Notes under the pieces: generated by a model
Seen by the model: only the letters and a program-made list of their open reading frames with translations
Told to the model about the DNA's origin: nothing
Database searches by the model: none
Assembly: GCF_964355755.1 (NCBI RefSeq)
Contig: NC_092679.1
Location: forward strand, 16,606,932 to 16,670,931
Direction of reading: 5' to 3'
Source of the DNA: Antedon mediterranea
Lineage: Eukaryota; Echinodermata; Crinoidea; Comatulida; Antedonidae
DNA: 64,000 bases
Part shown: positions 23,501 to 31,336 of the stretch, one piece after another
Position numbering within the stretch: the first letter of the stretch is position 1
Layout: each line of letters opens with the position of its first letter
Program-made: the position numbers and the translations under genes

Positions 23501-26500
23501 GACTGACAGTTAAAAAACTCCAAATATTTACGAAAACAACGTAACATCGTCGTCGCTGACTCGGATTCAATACATTCACAATGTACAAAAGCTTTTAACC
23601 ATACCCTCACCATGCATGAAGTGCGCGACGTTTCGCGGTACGATCAAATAATGTTGCCATGGAGCACTACACTGTGATTGACAGGTCAGTTCATTGTTAA
23701 CCCACGAGGCGGCAATTGTTGCGTATCGAACTGCGGTGGGCTTTTTCACATCGAAGCGCTACGTCTTAATGTCTATTGTTTTTAACAGGGAGTTGTTAAC
23801 AACTCCCTGTTTTTTAGCATATGAATTGTTTTTTAATAAAGTTCAATTTACATTCCACTTTGTGTCTTTGTTTTGTTTAAATTATTGTTAAATTCACAAT
23901 TGCAATAGGACTTTAAAAAGGAATGTTTCACTAAAAATGTGCATCATTATAAATTTGGAAATCATTATGGCAAAACGTAAACAGAATGAACTTGACTTAA
24001 CTAGTGTTAATAAACTTTGAAATGTTACCAATTAATTATTGTGTCATTATTGCTTGGCTCGTTTACCTAATCAATTTTCATCATTGCTATCAAATTACGT
24101 CAAAATAAAGGAGCTTAAAAAACATGTGGTCTAGGTGTGGGCGTTTTTATTTGATTATGACACCTCTGCACATGCGCATCACTCAAAGCCCTTCACCCAT
24201 GCTGCTGCTGCTGCTAGCTAGCTCACGAAAAACAATAAACAGACCGAAATTATGTTCACCGTACGTACGTAGGCCTTTTTGCCGTTAAAAACACATTGAG
24301 AAACAATAATTTACTATTGTAACATGTTTTATTGGTACAGTAAATAATGTAACTTTTAAAAAAGGTAAATTGAATTAGGCCCTAGCTTAATATTAATAAA
24401 GTAGGCCTAGGCCTATCAGTTTATTTAAGTAAAACTAGATTGACACAATCATAGCCTAGGCCTTCCCTACGCTAGGAGACAGTACCGGGCAGCATTCGGA
24501 CCGATGATTCAAAGCATTTTCAGTGACAACGTGATGACTTTAAAAATATGTTTTCAGGAAACCGGACTTTCGAAAAACCGGAAAATATATGCCTGCCCAA
24601 GGGTGTCCGGTATTGGGAGAGTTGACTGTATATCAATGGAAGGGCTAAAAAATAGTCAAAACTAAGTTCAGCCCCTAAACACTGAGGACTAAATAGTTAA
24701 TAAATAAATAATTAAGCGCAACCTTTCTAAACTCAATATACTTTTCTTTTCTTTCAGAACCATAGACTAACATAATACTTGAGATAAGATAGTTAAGAAA
24801 TGACTTAAGTTAAAAAGCGAGGCTTTATTATGAAACCTCTCTTTTTATCTCATGAAATAGATTTTGTCGTAGATTTCAGAAAAAAAATACATAAAAATAA
24901 TTATTATCTTGGGTTATATTCAAAATCATTGACTTAAAGCATGCAATGTTAAGATTATTCTAAGCAATTTGATAAATCAGAACCCAGGTGTGTATAACCC
25001 ATCTTAATATAATACTGTCTGAGTGGCTGAACTATTGCTTGTCAAGTTTGCATTTAAGTTATTAATAGAAAACAACTTTGTTTAACATGAGGAATCTGGA
25101 TTTGCGGTTAACAGATTAGAATTTAGTACGAGTGACCACTCCTAGTGTTGCATTCAAACTAAAAAAGAAACCAATGTGAATCGAATGTTATTGTAAAAAA
25201 AACATTCTTGTGTCTGAACAGGTGCTATGAGGTTTCATGCATGCTTTTTACTTACCCTTGATGCTGTGTGGTTTTCTGTGTGTTTACACTCATTAAAACG
25301 ACATGTTTTATGTATGGCTTTTTCACCTGTACCACACTGTATGTAAAATGTAAGTCCTAGTGTATATAAAAAAAATGTTGATAACAATTTTTGTTTTCTT
25401 ACTACAGTTGAGTTGGATCCTAATGAACTAGATTCACTGGCGCCCACACCTGGGGAAGAATTTGTGCCACTTTTCAGTTCAGCGATGAAAGGTTTGTGAT
25501 TTTTTTAAAATTTCAACTTCCCACTAAGATGTAAATTAGTGAGAGATGGTGGTAAAACCTCTAAAACAGTCAAGTCACATTTGTATTATTATTTATTTAT
25601 ACTGAAGGGGCTGTGTGTGACAGTGGCTTTGTGAGTGAACTAGTACACCAGGGTAAACACTACTCGTCTCAAAAGATGTACTAGGTTTTTAAAGTGTACG
25701 TGAGCTAGATGTGTATACTGTTTAGTCCTTATCCGAGAAGAATCGTTCTACCACCAGAACCATGGAGCGAGTGAGCCTTGAACCATGGAGCGAGTGAGCC
25801 TTGAACCATGGAGCGAGTGAGCCTTGAACCATGGAGCGAGTGAGCCTTGAACCATGGAGCGAGTGAGCCTTGAACCATGGAGCGAGTGAGCCTTGAACCA
25901 TGGAGCGAGTGAGCCTCGAACCATGGAGCGAGTGAGCCTCGAACCCTTGTTGATGTTATGGCTATACAGTTACAGTTCCATTCAGCCACTTACTCGCTTC
26001 TTAATGGAATATTAAGATTATTGATACAGATGGTATGCTGTATTTTGGAGTTTTCCTTTGGTCATTAAGCAAATATTGTTGTATGTGGAGATACAGCACT
26101 GAGAATCTGGTAATTATCACCGTAGCTAACATAACATAATAATACAATCATTACTTAACTTTCGTTTATAGATGGTGAGACGTGTTTAAGCAGAGAAGGA
26201 TCTGTAAACTACTCCGATATGATGGATGGTCTTGGTGATAACTTTATGGACTTCAATCCATTTGCTCCTATGGATTTTGAGAGTGAAGACAAACAGATGT
26301 CACCACAGGTAACATAATATTCTTCACATAACTACAGTGACAATGACAATACCAAGTGAAGTGATTAAGCTCTGTCTACACTATCAAACTAGTTTGACAT
26401 AAAAAGTGTTTTATGCCCAAATATGGTAGTGATATGGCCAAATATGATTATGATATGCCCAAATATAGTAGTGATATGACATCATCATGTCCATATATGG

Positions 26501-29500
26501 GTACAGAGCTTTAATTACAAAGGTTTCTTATATTACATTTTATGTTTTCCTTGTATAACAGGAAGTAAACATTGACCAGGACCAAACTGATATCCTTCCT
26601 AAGAAAGACCAGATTGTGTCAACAGAACAATACATATCAATTGAGGTGAGCCACCGGATTTATTTAAGCTAATTAATCATTATTGCAGTATTCTATGTAT
26701 CGCAACCACAAACGTTTTTTTTTCATGCACTTCCTGGAAGGAGACATACATTTTCCTTTATAGATAATTTTTCTGTTTTAGCTAAATTGAGATTTAACAG
26801 AGCGGTCTAGCGCATTTTAACCCAAAAAACCCTTATATACCCATGCCATTTCTAATAATAATAAATGAACATTTCTATAGCCCCGATATCCTCCACTCAA
26901 GCGGCACCCATGGTTCATATAATGTTACATACTGAAAACTATTAGGGGTAAAATTACATAGATTGTACCTCTTGAAGTACTACTGAGTTATAACACGGTA
27001 TCGACTCAGATGTATAAGATAGTTTTAACTGTTCACTCAAGCACTTAACCTGGTCGTATGGTAGCTATAGCATTGCATAAAAAGAGTTAAATTAAGTATG
27101 TGTAAACACAGCTGTAAGTGACATGGTAGCTATAGCGTTGCATAAAAAGTGTTAAATTTAGTATGTGTAAACACAGCTATAGTGACATGGCAGCTTAAGC
27201 GTTGCATAAAAAGAGTTAAATTTAGTATGTGGAAACACAGCTATAAGTGACATGGCAGCTTAAGCGTTGCATAAAAAGAGTTAAATTTAGTATGTGGAAA
27301 CACAGCTATAAGTTAAGTTGGGTGAAAGTGGATGAGGTAAACTGTAACCGGAGGGTGTTTTTTATTTTACCCAGCCAAAGAGTCCAAATACCATACAAAA
27401 ATACAATACATACTCCAAGCAGACACTTGGCTCAATAGTAATGCTTACTCTTGCCAAGAGGAATTGGCAGGCATATACCTAGACCTAGGGATTGTCATTA
27501 GAAAATTGAAACCCTGTATCTGATTTGTAATAGGATTCAAACATGGATGAGCTTGGCATGAATGCGCCTCTAATTCTAGATGAAGAATGTCAGTTTACCA
27601 CCGACATGTTGACAGACTTGGATGGAGTATGTTGGAACAGTTGGAAGGAGGTTAATCCATTTTCTCTTCCTATGACGTAAGTCTCCCATTCCCACAATTT
27701 ATTTATTTTTTAATTTTTTTCCAAACACAAAATAATACCCAGCCAAAGAGCCCAAATACGGACTTGGATGAAGTATGTTGGAACATTTGTAAGCCTGTTA
27801 TCTGTTTTCTCTTCGTACAGTATGACGTAATATAAGTCTGCCATTTCTCCCACCCCTATAATTGCAAACAAAATAATTCAATGACATTATCACCACTAGT
27901 AGTGTAGTTGTAACTCGGTGGATAACATGCATACATGTGTAACTGTGCTATAATCCTTGCTTGAGTATAATTTATGCTAAGCTTAGACACATGATTTGAA
28001 ATGCAATCCAAGTATAATTCAACCCCCTAATTTACTCCATATTCATACCCAGGCCTCATTGTCATGTGCAGTAGCTTATCCACCACCAAAATTCTGAGAC
28101 ACAGTCAACAGTTCTTCTTCCCCATCTCTTCTCTGTAACTACCTGCCTAATTTATATCAGTACCTTCATTTAACAAGTAACCCATCTTTTTCTGTTACAA
28201 AATAAAGATTTATTATTAACCTGCCTTTTTAGTTTACATTAATTTAACATAATTTCTTCCACCTTTTTGTACCTTTAGGGCATTCATGTTTTAGATATAC
28301 AGTTATTTATCAAGTGAAAATTATTTGTTATTTTATTGCAGGGGGTCTGTTGAAGACACTGTTTGTGAGAGAGCTAATATCATGCCTGATACGCCATATA
28401 TTGACCGTTTGAATACTTCTTTGAGTAAAATGACTGGTTTAAGTCGGAGCATGCCAAACATGTCGGTTGGTCCTGCAAGTACAAAGAACGATGACTTTTC
28501 AAGACCAATTCCAACTCCTGATATTGCCACCAACCAGATGTTCTCACCAGATAACTGTCTTGGGATCCAACAGAACATAAGTGATCAAAGAAATATTCCT
28601 CCAGATATATTGCAGGAACTACCAGGATACAATGGAATACAGGCATCACAAACAGCACCCAGACAAATGACTATGCAAGAATTGCAGATACTATCGCCAA
28701 CACCACAGATGGAATCACAAATCTCACCCCAGCCATTGTTGATGTTATCACAGATATCACCATCACATACGTTATCACAGGTCTCCTCACAATCACCACA
28801 GATGCCATCAAAAATATTTCAGACCACACCACCACACATGTTGCTGAAAACATCAAAGCCACAATCATCTTTGACATCACCACAAATGTCACCGGTCTTA
28901 AGACAACTGCCATCAGAAGGCTCACCACTAATTTCTCAGATCTCAACAGGGCAGGTTTCACCAGTGCCGATCATGTCACCAATTATCTCGCAACAAGGGT
29001 CTCCAATCATCTCACAACAAGGGTCACAGATCGTTCCTCCGTCGGTACTCTCTACATCAACATCCGGAATGATGCTGTCGTTTCCTTATTTTCTGTTGAA
29101 CTATCAATCGGAAAAAAGACCTTGCCCGGATCGGAAAGCAAGCGCGAACCTACCACAATCAGACTTAAGAATACTGAAGCGCAAAATTAGCATTGATGCT
29201 AACCCAATACAAGCTAAATTGTTCGCAAAAGCAGCTAAAAATAAAGAGACATTGGTGAAAAAAGAACGGGAACCAAATAAAAGGAATTGTCCTATTGGTG
29301 AGTATTGTGTTTTGTATTCAAATTGTATTATAATGGTTACCCTATGTTTGAGAAGAAGTCGGTTAAAAATTAATTAATTAATTAAGTTTGTCCCTTGAAA
29401 CACAAAAAATGGAAAAAAAAATATTCTAAATTTAAATTGGCCATATCAAAGTAATATTAAAGTTATTCACTTTAAGTCGAAAATTCGAGCCAAAAACAAC

Positions 29501-31336
29501 AATTTTACGTAATTAACAGGTAAATTAATTAGATTACATTTCATCTGGGAAATCGTCGCAAGCGAAAGTAAATAAAGATTGCAAACCATGAGTATGCATT
29601 ATGCATGATGCTAATTAGGATTGTTTACAACTTGTCACGGTTGAGAAGGTGTTTTCACACAGATCGCAAGGAAGTTTTACATACAGAGTAGCCAAATAAG
29701 TGCGTTGCATTATGAGATATGTTTTGATTGAAAACTTTGACTGGAAGTCAAAGTTATTTTTTGAACAAAAAAACTGTATTTTGGTTAAATTATTTTTTTT
29801 TTCCACTAATTTTTTGTGAAAGTTAATAACTATTATGATACTTCAAAATGACCCACTTTTTTTCAAAATTAAAAAAAAAATTTTTTTTGGAATTAGTCAA
29901 AGGGACAATACATCTTTAAATAATAATAATGATAATAATAATAATATTCGTTCTTATAAAGCGCTTATTGCAGAATGCTTCTAAGCTTTATTTTTTTTTC
30001 ACATATGTAAAGCATAGTAAAGTTGTGTCTTGATTTATTCCGGTTACCCATTTTATATACTTGGGTGGAGAGAGGCAAATGTAAGTAAAGTATCTTAAAG
30101 GATACAAGCAATGCAGCGAGAGTTGGATTCACAATCAGTAATGCAACGTCCAACACACTGTGCCAAACACACTTACAAATAATAATAAATGTTTCTGTTT
30201 ATTTTTTTAGATAAACAAACTGTGAGTACAGTAGACTTGAACGCATGGGCAGATATTCGTAACCAATCAGAGTACAGCACAGTCGGTAGCAATCTTACTC
30301 ATTCAAAGCTGTTACAACAAGTAGCCATGAAAGCGGTATGTGAGGAAAATGTTACTCTCTTTTTTTTTTCACTTTTTAAGCTAATTTTGTATTAACATGA
30401 CATAAATAAGTTTGTAGTCTCTGCTAAAACAAGGCCATCGCAATCTCAAGTTAGTGTTTACCAACCACCCGACCAACCAACCGGTTGTGAGGAAAATGTT
30501 ACTCTCTTTTTTTTCTTCACTTTTTAAGCTAATTTTGTATTAACATGACTTAAATAAATTTGTAGTCTCTGCTAAAACAAGGCCATCGCAATCTCAAGTT
30601 AGTGTTTACCGACCGCCCGACCAACCAACCGACATAGTGAGCTGTAGAGTCACGTTGCATGTGACTGAAAACACTAATACTGCTCCAAAATCTAAAATAA
30701 ATAAATAAAAGGGCTCCAAAAATTACTCATGCATGCAAATTTAATACATTTAATAAATAATAACCAAATAAAAAAAAAGGCCAGCATTAGATTTGATTGA
30801 ATTTCTGAATTTTTGGGCTCTGCCACAACAATTGGTTTAGGTTGATTTTGTTCATGAAATAATATCAACTCGGGTGTCAATACCAATATGGTGTGCATTC
30901 TGGTGTGAGTTTTGGTAGGCGATGTGAAGGGTATTGAGCGCTGTCTACACTATCAAACTTTATGTGATAAAAAAAATGTGATGTGAGCATTGGGCACATC
31001 ACAGACTAGTTTGGTAGTGTAGACAGAGCTTTAGAGATGTGCTAAAATACTATCAGTGTTTTCATTATGATTTATTTATTTTGACAGTAATAAACAATTT
31101 ATTTTTTACTTCTGATATGATAGAATGAATCATCAAAGAACACTCCACGTTCACCACCTCCATCATTGTTCAGCACAATGTCGATTGCGAGCCTCATCAG
31201 CTCGTCTTCTCAGCTTGACTCCATACCGCTGATCAACCAATACGATGCCGAGGTAAACGCACCTATCACCTCCTCCTGTCTGCTCCAAGGGGATGAACTT
31301 CTCAAAGCTCTTGACCAATCAAAAGGGGACAATTAA
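8579..31336 (+). CDS. HIF1A: hypoxia-inducible factor alpha (bHLH-PAS), 15 coding exons
   Basis: Oxygen-labile transcription factor that pairs with ARNT. Coding exons: 8579-8658, 9940-10136, 12301-12464, 18504-18692, 19017-19204, 20902-21008, 22150-22297, 22816-22946, 25408-25491, 26172-26308, 26562-26645, 27534-27676, 28342-29297, 30211-30335, 31124-31336. Sum 2946 nt, 981 aa. The bHLH (about 28-85) has [14 protein letters not shown] and [14 protein letters not shown] starts near residue 105 ([14 protein letters not shown]). PAS-B/PAC spans about 245-358 ([14 protein letters not shown]). The N-ODD has LDSLAP (Pro414), a canonical prolyl-hydroxylase site. Two further candidates are FNPFAP (Pro462) and LGMNAP (Pro515). 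Exon 13 encodes a Gln/Ser/Pro-rich linker (about 551-830) and a basic RILKRK stretch, probably nuclear localisation. The C-TAD keeps YDAEVNAP (Asn956, the FIH asparagine) and [13 protein letters not shown]. Exon count and domain order match vertebrate HIF1A/EPAS1. A pre-duplication single HIF-alpha is the likely identity. Confidence 0.97.
10152..10272. mobile_element. MITE family M, copy 2 (decayed)
   Basis: In HIF intron 2. The left end is damaged (GTCTACAACACTATCAAATT) and the right end lacks the terminal GTAGACAGAG. The inner blocks GTGCCCAAATATGGTAGTGA and ATATGGGCACATCATAT are kept. Confidence 0.65.
10549..10862. mobile_element. TIR element, TTGTCCCCC-type, diverged copy
   Basis: The left end AAAAGATGTATTGTCTCCC and the right end GGGGAACAGTATATCTTTAA are imperfect inverted repeats. 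The interior has TTAATCACTTTTGTAGAAAG, as in the copies at 45030 and 57816. It lies in HIF intron 2. Confidence 0.6.
11251..11390. mobile_element. MITE family M, copy 3
   Basis: In HIF intron 2. The left end AAAGCTCTGTCTACACTATC is intact. The interior holds two ACCATATTTA/TATTTGGGCC-type blocks. The right end stops at TTGTCACTTT and has lost the terminal repeat. Confidence 0.65.
13088..14510. repeat. about 150-bp tandem repeat, three units, middle unit interrupted
   Basis: Units share TGTGAACCAGGCCTTAATA, GTCTGGTGAACTTTACAATA, CCAGACTATATTATACTA and GGACTGACAATGTAACC. Starts are near 13088, 13223 and 14394. The second unit is split by the TIR element at 13309-14350, so the array predates that insertion. 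Confidence 0.7.
13309..14350. mobile_element. 1-kb non-autonomous TIR element (AACACTTTGACTGCCA ends)
   Basis: Termini AACACTTTGACTGCCA and TGGCAGTCAAAGTGTT are perfect inverted repeats. TTA precedes the left end and TTAT spans the right. The TTAA-like context and CTTTG-bearing ends recall piggyBac-type elements, but the duplication is not clean. The right part has internal 32-bp direct repeats of GGCAGTCAAGCGTTGTGTTT (14274-14345). No transposase frame is visible. The interior is relatively CpG-rich (13980-14060). Confidence 0.7.
15045..15455. mobile_element. 411-bp TIR element inserted in SINE
   Basis: Termini AAGCCCGGCGCACACTAGAG and CTCTAGTGTGCGCCGGGCTT are perfect inverted repeats. Inside them GGCTCAGCCGGAAGC has inverted partners. 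TA at 15043-15044 and 15456-15457 flanks it as a probable 2-bp target duplication. The interior repeats GGCGCACACT, GCACGCGTGGC and similar words, and has no coding. Confidence 0.82.
15505..15623. mobile_element. MITE family M, copy 4 (inserted in SINE)
   Basis: Left end AAAGCTCTGTCTACACTATC, right end GATAGTGTAGACAAGGCTTA. It sits between the second and third pieces of the interrupted SINE in HIF intron 3. Confidence 0.85.
15648..16574. mobile_element. 927-bp TIR element with TAA target duplication
   Basis: Left terminus CGCCCGTATTCTTAAACCGG and right terminus CCGGTTTAAGAATACGGGCG form inverted repeats of nearly 40 bp (continuing as ACTTTAGTCGTAGTTCGA). TAA flanks both sides (15645-15647 and 16575-16577), and the intact SINE has TAA at this site. 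A 3-bp TWA duplication is known from PIF/Harbinger elements, so that superfamily is the best inference. No transposase frame is visible. Confidence 0.82.
17205..17355. mobile_element. MITE family M, copy 5
   Basis: Left end AAAGGCCTGTCTACACTATC, right end TTTGATAGTGTAGACAATGT. Interior blocks AATATGGTAGTGA occur twice in tandem. It lies in HIF intron 3. Confidence 0.8.
18047..18350. repeat. dispersed CAGTAAAGTCCCTATTAAG repeat
   Basis: Two approximate repeats of CAGTAAAG(C)TCCCTATTAAG and GGACCAGTGTGT are followed by GTCTCCTGAATA and a closing AGAGATTCTACTGTAG. It is related to the sequence at 38873-39075. It ends about 150 bp before HIF exon 4. Confidence 0.6.
19655..19825. mobile_element. 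palindromic MITE, GCCGATTCTCGG family
   Basis: Left AGCCGATTCTCGGTACTGTA and right AGCACTGGGAATCTGGTGAC are imperfect inverted ends. The centre is the palindrome CATCACATGTG...CACATGTGATG flanked by TATTTGGCAATACAA and TGTATTACCAAATA. A second copy is at 56566-56756 and an end fragment at 26090-26115. It lies in HIF intron 5. Confidence 0.7.
21397..21720. mobile_element. TIR element, TTGTCCCCC-type copy
   Basis: Left TTAAAGATTTAATGTCTCCC and right GGGGGACAATGCATCTTTAA are inverted repeats in HIF intron 6. The interior is AT-rich with AATATGCCATTTAAATGTCA and a partially inverted counterpart. Confidence 0.7.
22561..22722. mobile_element. MITE family M, copy 6
   Basis: Left end TAAAGCCTTGTCTACACTAT, right end TTTGATAGTGTAGACAGTGC. 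The interior keeps both the ATGTGCTCAAATATGATAGT block and the inverted CCATATGGGCGCATCACA block. It lies in HIF intron 7, about 90 bp before exon 8. Confidence 0.85.
23054..23276 (+). mobile_element. tRNA-derived SINE, GGATAGCCGAGTGGTTAGG type
   Basis: The head has a good A box (TAGCCGAGTGGTTAGG) and B box (GGGTTCTATTCCC) at tRNA-like spacing, then a body with ACTCCCAGTCCACTCA, GGCGGCGTGGAAAGGAACTG and CCGAGGCTTAGTACAATGAG. A second copy is at 58251-58450. The tRNA cloverleaf is not closed by a matching acceptor stem, so this is a SINE and not a tRNA gene. It lies in HIF intron 8. Confidence 0.82.
23345..24628. mobile_element. 1.28-kb TIR element, Tigger/pogo-like ends
   Basis: Termini CAGTCAACTCTCCCAATACC and GGTATTGGGAGAGTTGACTG are perfect inverted repeats, flanked by TA on both sides (23343-23344, 24629-24630). 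Secondary inverted words (AAACCGGACTTTC, GAAAAACCGGA) occur just inside both ends. CAG-ended TIRs with TA duplications are typical of Tc1/mariner-pogo (Tigger) elements. No DDE transposase frame is seen, so it is non-autonomous. It lies in HIF intron 8. Confidence 0.82.
25759..25942. repeat. 23-bp tandem repeat, eight copies
   Basis: Eight head-to-tail copies of ACCATGGAGCGAGTGAGCC followed by TTGA (the last two CTCGA variants) occur in HIF intron 9. Because 23 is not a multiple of 3, three units give a 69-nt, 23-aa period and an uninterrupted but spurious reading frame on the minus strand. Confidence 0.92.
26365..26513. mobile_element. MITE family M, copy 7
   Basis: Left end TAAGCTCTGTCTACACTATC is intact. 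The interior has three tandem AATATGGTAGTGATATG-like blocks. The right end is shortened to CATATATGGGTACAGAGCTT, having lost the AGTTTGATAGTG arm. It lies in HIF intron 10, about 50 bp before exon 11. Confidence 0.8.
27056..27313. repeat. 65-bp tandem repeat, four copies
   Basis: Units contain GTTGCATAAAAAGAGTTAAA, TTTAGTATGTG and AAACACAGCTATAAGTGACA. The word GCATAAAAAG starts at 27075, 27140, 27204 and 27269. It lies in HIF intron 11. Confidence 0.88.
29387..29919. mobile_element. TIR element, TTGTCCCTT family, left end truncated
   Basis: Nearly colinear with 5360-5914 (TTGTCCCTTGAAACACAAAA, GTTATTCACTTTAAGTCGAA, ATGTTTTGATTGAAAACTTT). The right end AAGGGACAATACATCTTTAA is intact; the outermost left TTAAAGATGTA is missing. 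It starts about 90 bp after HIF exon 13. Confidence 0.82.
29945..30165 (-). mobile_element. tRNA-derived SINE, GGCGCAGTGTTGG type, degenerate
   Basis: Read on the minus strand it matches the copy at 42660-42935 (CCGGTTACCCATTTTATATA, GGTGGAGAGAGGCAAATGTA in plus orientation). The B-box segment has lost about 13 bases, leaving GTTGGATTCACAATCAGTAA. It lies in HIF intron 13. Confidence 0.68.
30338..30632. repeat. 146-bp tandem duplication of intron start
   Basis: Sequence from about 30338 (TGTGAGGAAAATGTTACTCT) to 30483 recurs at 30484-30630 with few differences (GGCCATCGCAATCTCAAGTT in both). The first copy begins within three bases of the HIF exon 14 donor. The second carries TGTGAGG, without the GTATGT donor. 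Confidence 0.88.
30935..31033. mobile_element. MITE family M, copy 8 (internally deleted)
   Basis: Both ends are present (GCGCTGTCTACACTATCAAA and TGGTAGTGTAGACAGAGCTT) but the centre is reduced to GTGATGTGAGCATTGGGCAC, giving a 99-bp form. It lies in HIF intron 14, about 90 bp before the last exon. Confidence 0.85.

Noticed and set aside
25729-25989. Minus-strand periodic frame (23-aa repeat)
   Set aside because: Generated by the 23-bp minisatellite.
28333-28961. Minus-strand frames of 81-96 codons opposite HIF exon 13
   Set aside because: They are antisense shadows of a low-complexity coding exon, with no supporting family motif.
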